61,312 nt of DNA from SZUA-186 sp039714155 (GCA_039714155.1 JBDLJX010000005.1:1-61312); one strand, 5' to 3'. Counted from the stretch's first letter, positions 24,888 through 33,672 are shown. Notes: generated by a model from the sequence alone, not told the origin. A program made the numbers and translations.

Positions 24888-25163
24888 TCAGTCCGACTGA
24901 AACAGGCCGGCCTGGCGCAGGCCGGCGAGGAAATGCTGGCGCTCGGCGGGGTCCTCGCGGGTCACCAGTTGCCCGGGCCGTTCGGCCAGGTAGACCAGTA
25001 CAGCCATCACCTTGGGTTCCAGTTTGACCGGCTTGCCGTCACGCGTAATGCGGCTGAGCGCCGGCTCCACTGCCCAGTCGGCAATACGGAAGCCCGTGGC
25101 CGGCTTTTCCGGCTGTCCGGGTGGCGGTTGTTCCACCCGTTGGGAGTCTGACAAGACCGTCAT
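24888..25163 (-). pseudogene. Truncated OmpR/CadC-type winged-helix regulator
   Basis: 91 residues. After a proline-rich lead, FRIADWAVEPALSRITRDGK...LEPKVMAVLVYLAERPGQ matches the first half of the trans_reg_C DNA-binding domain, as in ToxR/CadC-like regulators. Similarity ends at LVTRE, where the recognition helix and wing should follow; instead about 20 unrelated residues (DPAERQHFLAGLRQAGLFQSD) lead to a stop. A ribosome-site-like AGGGG precedes the ATG, so a short product may be made, but it cannot bind DNA in the normal way. I read it as a deletion remnant. Confidence 0.6.
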
Positions 25164-25369
25164 ATCTACCCCTAAGCTGTTGAAAATATTGCCTTCATAT
25201 ATTGATCAGAAAAGCGTCAGGTCACCGCGATATATCCCTGTTGTGGCACTGCTAAGTACAGCACATGGAAACGGGTTCAGCGAGGTTGGGTCAGCAGTCA
25301 GTAGCTGCACACCGGAACCATTCCAGACCCGAAACCGCAGTTGATTGTTATAGACAGGAGGACGCCGTC

Positions 25370-25702
25370 ATGAACACGACTCTTATCAACACCATACGTA
25401 CCTTGTTGTTAACCATCGCAACAATTGCCCTGCTGTACGGTGCCGGCACGGCTGAGGCCCGGGACAAGTGGCAGGAACGCCTGCTGTTCAACCCGCCGCC
25501 ATCACAGCTTGAGCAGGAGAAGCGCGGCCGCATCATGATCTATGACGGCCTGATGGATACGCAGATTGAGCAGGCCATGGATTCCCAGTTTGACCGTATC
25601 GAGTCCATGATGTTTGTCCGTACCATCGTCACGGATGTACAGGGAAATGCCAGGAAGGATGCGGATGCCGGAACCGTTATGGTCGAGGATGACGGCTGCT
25701 AG
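25370..25702 (+). CDS. Small secreted protein of unknown function
   Basis: A 110-residue protein with a clear signal peptide (TIRTLLLTIATIALLYGAGTAEA) and a charged mature part containing LLFNPPPSQLEQEKRGRI and FDRIESMMFVRTIVTD. It starts at 25370 with AGGAGG seven to eight bases upstream, a strong ribosome site. No known domain is recognised. The PPP-x-Q-x-x-x-E-x-x-G pattern resembles small exported proteins often annotated as hypothetical in environmental gammaproteobacteria, but I cannot assign a role. Confidence 0.7.
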   Translation: MNTTLINTIRTLLLTIATIALLYGAGTAEARDKWQERLLFNPPPSQLEQEKRGRIMIYDGLMDTQIEQAMDSQFDRIESMMFVRTIVTDVQGNARKDADAGTVMVEDDGC

Positions 25703-25813
25703 CCTGTCAGTATATTCAGCAGACAGACATCTCACAGAGTATCTGCGTTGGGAACGACAACACTGAAATCAATCAATGCGCTGGCCCATGCCACTGAATG
25801 CCGCAAAGCCGGG

Positions 25814-26191
25814 TTAGGATAGCTCATGTGATGTAGTCCCCGGGAACAGCAGTCGTCCCGGATAACCCGGACGTAGAATAAAGCCTTCAACATGTTTGGC
25901 ATAATCCTCGCGTACACCGCGTATGAGAATGACAGCGGAAATGTATACGCCCGGAATTAATAACAAAAGAATCAGCGGCAGATAGGCAGGTTTGAACGTC
26001 CAGGCCGCCAATGGCAGCAGGTACAATGGCCAGCTGAACAGTGTGCCACGCAGGCCGTGTTTCAGGCCCAGTATGATACGGGAAATGTACCGACGCATGC
26101 GTTGCGTGCGCGAATTATAAACACTCAGAAATACACCGCGCTCGAATTCATTGCGGATATCCGACAGGCGCCTGGATGCGGGAGTGTTCAT
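25814..26191 (-). CDS. Small membrane protein of unknown function
   Basis: A 125-residue protein with an N-terminal basic amphipathic region (DIRNEFERGVFLSVYNSRTQRMRRY) and two adjacent hydrophobic helices (LFSWPLYLLPLAAWTF and YLPLILLLLIPGVYISAVIL). I do not recognise a family. It is 71 bases after the stop of the fused iron-sulfur/DmsC-like gene on the same strand and might be the last gene of the nitrate assimilation operon, though nothing in the sequence ties it to nitrate. Confidence 0.6.
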   Translation of the reverse strand: MNTPASRRLSDIRNEFERGVFLSVYNSRTQRMRRYISRIILGLKHGLRGTLFSWPLYLLPLAAWTFKPAYLPLILLLLIPGVYISAVILIRGVREDYAKHVEGFILRPGYPGRLLFPGTTSHELS

Positions 26192-26262
26192 CAGGGGGGT
26201 TCATCATCCTGCAGGTCGATGAGGCCGGAGAGCCTGCCCCGACCTACGGTTGAACAATGGTA

Positions 26263-28104
26263 TCAATGGCAATCCGGCAATACACCCACCTGCGGCATCT
26301 CGGCCAGACCGGTCTCGCGGGCATGTTCTTCAAATCCCTTGTTACGCCAGAAAAATGCACCGGGCATAGTGGTCGGGATAACCAGGGCATAAAATAGCGC
26401 CCGGCCAACCAGTGCTGTTGGCATGATAACGACGGCCGTCGTCAGCCACAGCAGCAACCCGGCCGCGCCACCCGGCTGCAGCTGTGCGATCACCAGCAGC
26501 AGAATGATGGATACACCGATACCGGCATTGCGCAACCAGTAGGTGTTGCCGAAGGTGGTGCGTTGCTCAACCAGCGAGGCGTGACCTTCACCGCCGCCGC
26601 GCTCCAGGTCGCGCGCATGGTAGTAGAGTCCGATGGTCTCCATGAGCAGGCCGATGAGCATGGTGGCAGCGATCCCGCCCGTCACACCTGCCCAGGGCTG
26701 GCCCTGCAGGGTCCGTGTGGCGGCGTAGGTGAGCAGGACCAGTAGCGGCCCCAGTACCAGCATGTTGCCGTAGAAGGCCGTGAGTACCTGCCAGTGATTC
26801 CAGAACGGTCGTGCCGGGATGCGGTAGATGCTGTGCATGAAATACAGCGCTGCCAGTCCCGATATGACGGCACCCCAGCCGCTTGCCTGTACAAGGCCGG
26901 CGGTGAGTCCGGCCGGTAACCAGGTGAACAGCATCGGCAGGGCGGTGAGCAGGGTGTAAGCACCCAGAAAGTTGTAGAACACGGCAATACCGGCGACTTC
27001 GCGGCTCACCGGTGACCAGCGCAGGTTGTTAAAGGCGCGGTAGAAGCGGTGTGGTTTACCCAGATGCAGGGTCGACAGCACCAGCGCCAGTGTCTGTATG
27101 CCGATCAGACCGAACAGCAACAGCGGCAGGGCCACGGGATGGGTCTCCCTGTTCAGGGTCTCCAGGCCAAACAACGGACCGACAAACAGCAAAATAAAGG
27201 CGCCGATCACGGCCTGCGAGATCAGCGTGAAAATCACCAGCGGGTCTTCGCGGGTACGCAGTTTTTTCAGGCCCCACTTGCGCCTCATATCGGGCGCATC
27301 AACCTTTGGTTTGTATTGTCCGTCGTGTTGCTGCTCGTCGCGTTCATAGCGCAGCGGCATGCTGTCGGTACGTTTCATTTCACGCGGCAGGCTGCGGGTT
27401 TGCTGAAAGCGGATATTCGGGTGGGTGATCTCCGGTGTCGGAAATCCCGGTATGCGCGCCTCCAGCTGGTCACGATGCTCCGGGGTGGCCTCCATGATGC
27501 CAAAGTCCAGCGCGCCGGCCAGACAGGCGGCAACACAGGCCGGTTTCAGGCCCACCTCAAGTCGATCGACACACATGTTGCACTTGGAGACATGCCCGGC
27601 AGAGGTATCCAGTTGCGGGGCGTTATAGGGACACACCCAGGTACAGTAGCCACAACCGAAGCAGATGTCCGGATCCTGCAGCACGGCGCCGTACTCGGCG
27701 AACTTGGTATAGGCCCGCGTCGGGCAACCCTTCAGGCACACCGGGTCATCGCAGTGATTGCAGGCCATGGAGATATTCATGCGCTGGTAGGCAGGATAAG
27801 TGCCGCCCTCGACATAACCAACCGCACGGAAGGCAAGGTGGGCCGGCAGGTCATTCTTCTCTGAGCAGGCCGCCTCGCAGGCATGGCAGGCAATGCAGTT
27901 GTCGGCGTTGAAATAAAAGCCGTGCTGCTTGTAGCGGTTCGGGTTGTCCGACACGCTGCTGTCACCGTTGATGTTCAGCGACTGGTCACGCAGTGCGTCG
28001 CCTTCCGGTACCGTTTCGATGGACTTGCCATAACGGTTCGTTTCCGGGTGCCCGGCCTCCGGGACAAAGGCATAGGCCGGTTCTTTGGGGCGTGGCTCAA
28101 ACAT
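26263..28104 (-). CDS. Fused four-cluster ferredoxin / DmsC-like quinol-oxidising membrane subunit
   Basis: A 613-residue fusion. Residues about 60 to 220 are a DmsB-type iron-sulfur protein with four cysteine groups: CIACHACEAAC (Cys70, 73, 76, 80), CNHCDDPVCLKGC, CFGCGYCTWVC, and CNMCVDRLEVG...CVAAC. After a charged linker, residues from about 285 form eight or more membrane helices of the DmsC/anchor family. In DMSO-reductase-type enzymes the C subunit oxidises menaquinol or ubiquinol and the B subunit passes electrons to the molybdenum subunit. Here it directly follows the nitrate reductase gene, so it likely feeds that enzyme. The iron-sulfur part has no Tat signal, which fits a cytoplasmic partner. 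Confidence 0.88.
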   Translation of the reverse strand: MFEPRPKEPAYAFVPEAGHPETNRYGKSIETVPEGDALRDQSLNINGDSSVSDNPNRYKQHGFYFNADNCIACHACEAACSEKNDLPAHLAFRAVGYVEGGTYPAYQRMNISMACNHCDDPVCLKGCPTRAYTKFAEYGAVLQDPDICFGCGYCTWVCPYNAPQLDTSAGHVSKCNMCVDRLEVGLKPACVAACLAGALDFGIMEATPEHRDQLEARIPGFPTPEITHPNIRFQQTRSLPREMKRTDSMPLRYERDEQQHDGQYKPKVDAPDMRRKWGLKKLRTREDPLVIFTLISQAVIGAFILLFVGPLFGLETLNRETHPVALPLLLFGLIGIQTLALVLSTLHLGKPHRFYRAFNNLRWSPVSREVAGIAVFYNFLGAYTLLTALPMLFTWLPAGLTAGLVQASGWGAVISGLAALYFMHSIYRIPARPFWNHWQVLTAFYGNMLVLGPLLVLLTYAATRTLQGQPWAGVTGGIAATMLIGLLMETIGLYYHARDLERGGGEGHASLVEQRTTFGNTYWLRNAGIGVSIILLLVIAQLQPGGAAGLLLWLTTAVVIMPTALVGRALFYALVIPTTMPGAFFWRNKGFEEHARETGLAEMPQVGVLPDCH

Positions 28105-28115
28105 GGCTTCTATTC

Positions 28116-28211
28116 GGGGTCAGAGCACAGTTTTTCCTTATATTCCTATTACACACACGTTGTGAGACTCTGGCAGCCATGGAATATAAGGAAAAACTGT
28201 GCTCTGACCCC
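28116..28211. repeat. Long perfect inverted repeat (GGGGTCAGAGCAC family)
   Basis: Two perfect 31-base arms (28116-28146 and 28181-28211) surround a 34-base loop. The outer end GGGGTCAGAGCACAGTTTT is of the kind found in repeats associated with Y1 (REP-associated) transposases. It lies between nasA and the downstream electron-transfer gene, so it sits inside the operon transcript, where such a stem could cause processing or differential stability. Confidence 0.85.
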
Positions 28212-28213
28212 AT

Positions 28214-30400
28214 TTAAAAAGCCCTTGCAGCAAGGTTGCGCACGGCAGCGGCATCCTGGTCGGCGATGGATTCGATGCTCACGGCGCATTGCTTGTAGGC
28301 CGGTTGGCGTGAGTGCGGGTCCAGCAGGCCGAGCGAAAGACGGTTCACACATTCATGATAGTGAAACGGGATGAACACCATGTCGCGTGATACCCGTTGC
28401 GTGCACTGCACCATCACTACGGCATCGCCGCGTCGAGAAGCAAGGCGGGCATAGCTGCCGTGCTCGATACCGATTTCGGCCGCGGCATCCGGGTTCATCT
28501 CCATGTAGGGCGTCGGGCTGAACTTGTTGGCATTACCGACCTTGCCGGTACGGGTGCGGGTATGAAAGTGTTCCACCACGCGCCCGGAATTCAGCCAGAA
28601 CGGGTATTTTTCATCAGGCCGTTCATTATTATCAAAAAACGGCAAGGCGATCAGTTTGGCCTTGCCGCTGGCATACTGGAATTTCCCGTCCGTGTACAGG
28701 CGCTGCGAACCTTCGGGTGCCGTGTCTTCGTTGCAGGGCCACTGGATACCGCGGCTGGCTTCAATCTTGTCGTAGCTCATGCCGGAATAGTCGAGCAGGC
28801 GGCCTTTTGACAGGTCTTTCAGTTCGTCGAACACGCCTTCAGCCGTTTCCGGGAAATTGATCTTGCGGCCCTGTTCAAAACGACTGGCGACCTGGTTGAA
28901 TATCCATAAATCGGTTTTCGAGTTACCGTACGGCGCGCACACATTGCGTATCAGGTTGACGCGTCGCTCGGTGTTGGTGAAACAGCCTTCCTTTTCGGCC
29001 CATACCGCAGCTGGCAGGAACACGTGGCTGTATTCGTTGGTCTCGACATCACGGTAGGCGTCCTGCACCACCAGGAACTCCAGTTTCTCCAGCATTTTGC
29101 GGATGCGTGCCGTGTTGGCCATGGAGGTCATCGGGTTGGTGGCGATCAGCCACAGGCCCTTGATCTGCCCGGATTCAATCGCGGGCAGGATGTCGGTCAT
29201 GAACAGGCCGCGTTTTTCCGGCAAGAAGTCTTCGTCGATACCCCAGAATTCGGCGATGTCCTTGCGGTCCTGTTTATTTTCCAGTGCACGGTAACCCGGC
29301 AGGCCGGAACAGGACGACCACTCGCGGGTGCCCATGGCGTTGCACTGGCCGGTGATGGAGAGTGAGGAGCCGCCCGGTTTGCCGATGTTGCCGGTGATCA
29401 GGTTCAGGTTATTAATCGCAACCACGCCGTCGGAACCGTGCGTGCTCTGGTTGATGCCCATGGTCCAGATGGTCATGGCGGCACAGGCCCTGCCATAGAC
29501 GCGGGCAACATTGCGAATGGTGTCTTCGTCGATGCCGCAGATCTTCGCGGCGGTCACCGGGTCGTATTGTTCAACCAGTTTCGAAAATTCCTCGAAGCCC
29601 TCGGTGTGTGCCTCGATATAAGCGCGGTCTTCCAGGCCCTCTTCGAGGATGACATGCGCCAGCGCATTCAGTAACACCAGGTCGGTGCCCGGTGCCACCG
29701 GCAGATGAATGTCGGCGTTTTGAGCAAACATCGTGACGCGCGGGTCGACCACGATCAGCGGGAACTTGCGCTCCTCGCGCACCTGCTGCAGGCGCCAGTA
29801 GATAATCGGGTGCTGTTCCGGCAGGTTGGAGCCAAAGGCGAGCAGGCAATCGGTGTGTTCGAAATCCTCATAGCAGCCGGGCGGGCCGTCGGAACCGAAG
29901 GAGCGCTTGTAACCGGAGACGGCCGATGACATGCACAGGGTGGTGTTGCCGTCGTAATTGTTGGTACCAATGACACCACGCGCCAGCTTGCCGAGGGTAT
30001 AGAACTCCTCGGTCATGATCTGGCCGGTGGAGACGATGGAAAAGGCGTCGCGTCCCCAGGTCTCCTGGATGCGCTTGATCTCATCGGTGGTCTTGTCCAG
30101 TGCCTCGTTCCATGTGGTCTCGCGGAAATCCTCCCGGCGATGGCTGCGCATCAGGGGGGAGTCGCCGCGCCCGGCTGTCTTGCGGAACAGTTCGTGTTCG
30201 AACATGCCCTTGATGCAGAGCTTGCCGCGGTTGACATCGGCATCGGCGACACCGCGCGAGGCCACCGGCTCATTGTCGGCGTTCAGGCCGACTTCAATGG
30301 AGCAGCCGGTTGAGCAGTAACCACAGGTCGCGTAGCGCCATTCCTTGACGCCCTTGTCAGCGATCTTGACGGGGTTCTTTTTGTTACGTCCGAATAGCAT
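28214..30400 (-). CDS. nasA: Assimilatory nitrate reductase catalytic subunit (molybdopterin)
   Basis: A 728-residue cytoplasmic Mo-bisMGD oxidoreductase. The N-terminal [4Fe-4S] site is CGYCSTGC...GKLCIKG. The predicted Mo-ligand cysteine is in NTTLCMSSAVSGYKRSFG, the pattern of Nas/Nap nitrate reductases. The C-terminal MGD-binding domain has NSGRVVEHFHTRTRTGKV. No Tat signal is present, so it is cytoplasmic. Its length matches ferredoxin-dependent NarB/NasA forms and lacks the extra C-terminal BFD-like domain of about 900-residue NasC proteins. It lies downstream of nirB-nirD and upstream of the fused ferredoxin/DmsC gene. AGGA lies about 7 bases before the ATG. Confidence 0.93.
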   Translation of the reverse strand: MLFGRNKKNPVKIADKGVKEWRYATCGYCSTGCSIEVGLNADNEPVASRGVADADVNRGKLCIKGMFEHELFRKTAGRGDSPLMRSHRREDFRETTWNEALDKTTDEIKRIQETWGRDAFSIVSTGQIMTEEFYTLGKLARGVIGTNNYDGNTTLCMSSAVSGYKRSFGSDGPPGCYEDFEHTDCLLAFGSNLPEQHPIIYWRLQQVREERKFPLIVVDPRVTMFAQNADIHLPVAPGTDLVLLNALAHVILEEGLEDRAYIEAHTEGFEEFSKLVEQYDPVTAAKICGIDEDTIRNVARVYGRACAAMTIWTMGINQSTHGSDGVVAINNLNLITGNIGKPGGSSLSITGQCNAMGTREWSSCSGLPGYRALENKQDRKDIAEFWGIDEDFLPEKRGLFMTDILPAIESGQIKGLWLIATNPMTSMANTARIRKMLEKLEFLVVQDAYRDVETNEYSHVFLPAAVWAEKEGCFTNTERRVNLIRNVCAPYGNSKTDLWIFNQVASRFEQGRKINFPETAEGVFDELKDLSKGRLLDYSGMSYDKIEASRGIQWPCNEDTAPEGSQRLYTDGKFQYASGKAKLIALPFFDNNERPDEKYPFWLNSGRVVEHFHTRTRTGKVGNANKFSPTPYMEMNPDAAAEIGIEHGSYARLASRRGDAVVMVQCTQRVSRDMVFIPFHYHECVNRLSLGLLDPHSRQPAYKQCAVSIESIADQDAAAVRNLAARAF

Positions 30401-30437
30401 AAGTTAATCCTGGTGCCTGATTTCATCTGCTGTTCAC

Positions 30438-30502
30438 AGGAGCGGCTTCAGCCGCGATAGGTTCAGGTATTCCAGCCAGCTATCGCGGCTGAAGCCGCTC
30501 CT
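30438..30502. repeat. REP-type palindrome (AGGAGCGGCTTCAGCCGCGATA)-like
   Basis: Perfect 22-base inverted arms at 30438-30459 and 30481-30502. The arm sequence is of the widespread 'GGAGCGGCTTCAGCCGCGA' REP type known from pseudomonads and relatives. It lies between nirD and nasA. Related degenerate units are at 35449-35611. Confidence 0.85.
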
Positions 30503-30543
30503 ACGGGTAGAGCTACGCTGCCAACCGGGCTGCTGACATGGCT

Positions 30544-30873
30544 TCAGGCAGCGGCTTCATTGGCGGAAAGTGCCAGGTAGACCCGGCCGTTCTCGACACG
30601 GGTTGCGAAGGTGTTGGTGCAGCCCTCATCCGGCCCCAATGCCTCACCACTGGCGAGATCGATCTTCCAGTTATGCAGCGGACAGGTCACCGAGGTGCCA
30701 TGCACGATGCCCTGGGACAACGGCCCTTGTTTGTGCGGGCATTCGTCCTTGATGGCAAATACTTCGTCGGACGCCGTTCGGAACAGGGCGATATTCATGG
30801 TGTCTGTCTTCAGCACCCGTGAACCCAGTTTCGGGATGTCGTCGAGTCTTGCGATTTCAGTCCAGTTGGTCAT
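30544..30873 (-). CDS. nirD: Nitrite reductase small subunit (Rieske)
   Basis: A Rieske [2Fe-2S] protein of about 109 residues with ligand motifs ECPHKQGPL and TCPLHNWKI, and the family C-terminus NGRVYLALS. It partners NirB in the NADH-dependent cytoplasmic reduction of nitrite to ammonium. Start taken at 30873 (MTNWTEIARLDD), with GGGA six bases upstream; an in-frame ATG four codons earlier has no ribosome site. It is separated from nirB by a repeat element. Confidence 0.93.
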   Translation of the reverse strand: MTNWTEIARLDDIPKLGSRVLKTDTMNIALFRTASDEVFAIKDECPHKQGPLSQGIVHGTSVTCPLHNWKIDLASGEALGPDEGCTNTFATRVENGRVYLALSANEAAA

Positions 30874-30904
30874 GATATTTCCCATGTAAAATAAAAAATA
30901 TTAC

Positions 30905-31058
30905 TCGCGCAAAGCCGCCAAGGCGAAAAGAAAAACATTAATAACTCTTTTGTTGTTTCTTTCTTGCTTCATATGCATGTACTCATAAAGTAGTGCTTGA
31001 GCAGTGTAATGTTGAAACAAGTTTTTTGTTTTCCTGGCGTCTTTGCGCCTTTGCGCGA
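30905..31058. repeat. Dispersed inverted-repeat element (CGCAAAGACGCAAAGG family), copy 2
   Basis: The left end TCGCGCAAAGCCGCCAAGGCG and right end CTTTGCGCCTTTGCGCGA are inverted copies. The interior (AAGAAAAACATTAATAACTC...) is AT-rich. It is related to 20629-20768 and lies between nirB and nirD, in the middle of the nitrate assimilation operon. Confidence 0.65.
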
Positions 31059-31077
31059 GACAAGATTTTCTTGTTCA

Positions 31078-33510
31078 TCAGGCAATCTTTAATGGCGTAA
31101 ATTCATGTTGCTCGGCACCGTCGGCGCGTTCCTTCCACGGATCGGTCTGCGAAAACTTCTGTGAATACAGGAAACGCTCATACAATACCTTGCGGCCCTC
31201 TTCGTCATCGAGGATTCTTTCCTTGATGTAACTCAGGCTGACACGCTCCACCCACGGTGCTGTGCGTTCCAGGTAGTGCGCCTCTTCGCGGTACAGCTGG
31301 GTGAAGGCGCCGCAGTATTCCTTGACCTCTTCCTCGGTATCAACCTTGCACAGCAGGTCGGTGACGCGCACTTTGATGCCGCCGTTGCCGCCAATGTGCA
31401 GTTCGTAACCTGAATCCACGCATACCACGCCAAAGTCCTTGATGGTTGCCTCGGCGCAGTTGCGCGGACAGCCGGAGACGGCCAGCTTGAATTTGTGCGG
31501 CATCCAGGAGCCCCAGGTGAGTTCCTCGAGTTGCACACCGAGACCGGTCGAGTTTTGCGTGCCGAAACGGCACCAGGTCTTGCCAGCGCAGGTCTTCACG
31601 GTACGCATGGCCTTGCCGTAGGCATGGCCGGAAACAAAGCCGGCCGTGGACAGGTCTTTCCACACCAGCGGCAAGTCTTCCTTTTTAACGCCGAACAGGT
31701 CGATACGCTGACCACCGGTCACCTTCATTTCCGGCACATCGTACTTGTCGCAGACGTCGGCGATTGCACGCAGTTCATCCGGTTTGCACAGGCCGCCAAA
31801 CATACGCGGTACGACGGAATAGGTACCGTCTTTCTGGATGTTGCCGTGGGCGCGTTCGTTGATGAAACGCGACTGTGCGTCATCCTGGTATTCGCCCGGC
31901 CAGTAGGCCAGCAGGTAATAATTCAGTGCCGGACGACAGGCCGCGCAGCCGTCGGGTGTCTTCCACTCCAGGAAGTCACGCACTGCCGGCATGCTCTTCA
32001 GTTCATTGTTCTTGATGGTCGCAATCACTTCGTCATGACTGTACTCGGTACACTTGCACATCGGTTGCTTGTTGGGTGAGGCGTCATAGCCTTCACCGAC
32101 GGTGCTGGCCAGCAGTGCTTCCACCAGGCCGGTACAGGAGCCACAGGAGCTGGATGCCTTGGTGTGTGCGCGTACATCGTCCAGCGTAAACAGGCCGTGT
32201 TTGGAAATGGCATTGACGATGTCACCCTTGCAGACGCCGTTGCAGCCACAGATCTCGGCATTGTCGGACAGCGCCATGACACGGGTCTCGTCACCGTGAC
32301 CGGCATCGCCGAGATCGTGCTGGCCAAACAGGATGGTCTTGCGGAAATCAGAGATATTGGTGTCTTCACGCATCAGCTGGAAGTACCAGGTGCCGTCGAT
32401 GGTATCGCCATAGAGCACGGCGCCCTTGATGCGGTCGTCTTTGATGACGAGTTTCTTGTAGGTACCAGAACCCGGGTCCTGCAACACCATGACTTCGTCG
32501 CCATCGGACTCGTTGAATTCACCGGCCGAGAACAGGTCAATGCCGGTAACTTTCAGTTTGGTTGAAGTGACCGAGCCACTGTAGTGTGCATAGCCCAGGC
32601 CGGCGAGCTGGTTGGCAGCAACCTTGCCCTGCTCGAACAGCGGGGCAACGAGTCCATAGGCAATGCCGCGATGCTGCACACATTCACCGACGGCATAGAT
32701 GCGCGGGTCGAAGGTCTGCATGACGTCGTTGACGACGATGCCGCGCTCGCAGTGCAGGCCGGCGTTTTTCGCCAGACCGGTGTTTGGCACAATGCCAACG
32801 CCCATCACGACCAGGTCGGCCGCGACTTCACTGCCGTCCTTGAAGCGCACACCCTGTACCCGGCCATTGCCAATGATCTCGGCGGTTTCCGCCTCCATCA
32901 GGAAGGTCATGCCGCGCTCTTCCAGGGAGCGCTTGAGCAGTGCCGAGGCCGGCTTGTCGAGCTGGCGTTCCATCAGGGAATCCAGCAGGTGCACGACAGT
33001 CACGTCCATGCCTTGCTTCATCAGGCCGTTGGCAGCTTCCAGTCCCAGCAGGCCGCCGCCGATGACCACAGCCTTTTTATAATTACTGGCCGCAGCGAGC
33101 ATGGTGTCAACATCGTGGATATCACGGAAGGCGATAACGCCGTCCTTGTCCTTGCCCGGTACCGGGATCATGAACGGGTTCGAGCCGGTGGCCAGTAACA
33201 GGCGGTCATATTCGGCAGTGGTGCCGTCCGTGGCAATGACCCGGCGCCTGGCCCGGTCGATCTCCTTGATCTCTTTACCCTTGTGCAGGGTAATACCGTT
33301 GTCCGTATACCATTGCTCGTCATTGAGCATGATGTCATCGACAGTCTTCTCGCCGGCCAGCACCGGCGACAGCATAATGCGGTTGTAATTGCCGTAGGGT
33401 TCGGCGCCGAATACCGTGATGTCGTACATCTCCGGTACGATTTTCAGCAATTCCTCAAGGGTGCGGACACCCGCCATACCGTTGCCGACCAGAACCAGTT
33501 TTTCCTTCAT
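31078..33510 (-). CDS. nirB: NADH-dependent nitrite reductase large subunit
   Basis: An 810-residue multi-cofactor enzyme reducing nitrite to ammonium. Order: FAD/NADH domain (LVLVGNGMAGVRTLEEL, GGGLLGLEAANG), a BFD-like [2Fe-2S] domain (CGCNGVCKGDIV, SSCGSCTGLVE), then the sirohaem/[4Fe-4S] reductase with TCAGKTWCRFGTQNSTG and SGCPRNCAEATIKDFGVV giving the four cluster cysteines. First gene of the leftward operon nirB-nirD-nasA-(fused ferredoxin/DmsC), behind a sigma-54-type promoter. Length is near the E. coli protein (847). Confidence 0.96.
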   Translation of the reverse strand: MKEKLVLVGNGMAGVRTLEELLKIVPEMYDITVFGAEPYGNYNRIMLSPVLAGEKTVDDIMLNDEQWYTDNGITLHKGKEIKEIDRARRRVIATDGTTAEYDRLLLATGSNPFMIPVPGKDKDGVIAFRDIHDVDTMLAAASNYKKAVVIGGGLLGLEAANGLMKQGMDVTVVHLLDSLMERQLDKPASALLKRSLEERGMTFLMEAETAEIIGNGRVQGVRFKDGSEVAADLVVMGVGIVPNTGLAKNAGLHCERGIVVNDVMQTFDPRIYAVGECVQHRGIAYGLVAPLFEQGKVAANQLAGLGYAHYSGSVTSTKLKVTGIDLFSAGEFNESDGDEVMVLQDPGSGTYKKLVIKDDRIKGAVLYGDTIDGTWYFQLMREDTNISDFRKTILFGQHDLGDAGHGDETRVMALSDNAEICGCNGVCKGDIVNAISKHGLFTLDDVRAHTKASSSCGSCTGLVEALLASTVGEGYDASPNKQPMCKCTEYSHDEVIATIKNNELKSMPAVRDFLEWKTPDGCAACRPALNYYLLAYWPGEYQDDAQSRFINERAHGNIQKDGTYSVVPRMFGGLCKPDELRAIADVCDKYDVPEMKVTGGQRIDLFGVKKEDLPLVWKDLSTAGFVSGHAYGKAMRTVKTCAGKTWCRFGTQNSTGLGVQLEELTWGSWMPHKFKLAVSGCPRNCAEATIKDFGVVCVDSGYELHIGGNGGIKVRVTDLLCKVDTEEEVKEYCGAFTQLYREEAHYLERTAPWVERVSLSYIKERILDDEEGRKVLYERFLYSQKFSQTDPWKERADGAEQHEFTPLKIA

Positions 33511-33555
33511 GGGGTCTCCGCTGACTGCCTGTATAAATACTTGCTTAGTAAGCAG

Positions 33556-33571
33556 AGCAAGGGCTGTGCCA
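33556..33571 (-). promoter_or_regulatory. Sigma-54 promoter for nirB
   Basis: On the minus strand the sequence TGGCACAGCCCTTGCT matches the -24/-12 consensus TGGCAC-N5-TTGC with the required GG and GC dinucleotides ten bases apart. It is 46 bases from the nirB start codon, a suitable leader length. This points to RpoN- and NtrC-type activation under nitrogen limitation. Confidence 0.85.
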
Positions 33572-33672
33572 ATTGCCGGGGTATATGGGCGGGATAGCGG
33601 TATCTTGATGAATCTACTTGGTTATTTTTGTGCATCTTGCCCTGAAATTGGGCATTGGCGGCCATAAGTGGC

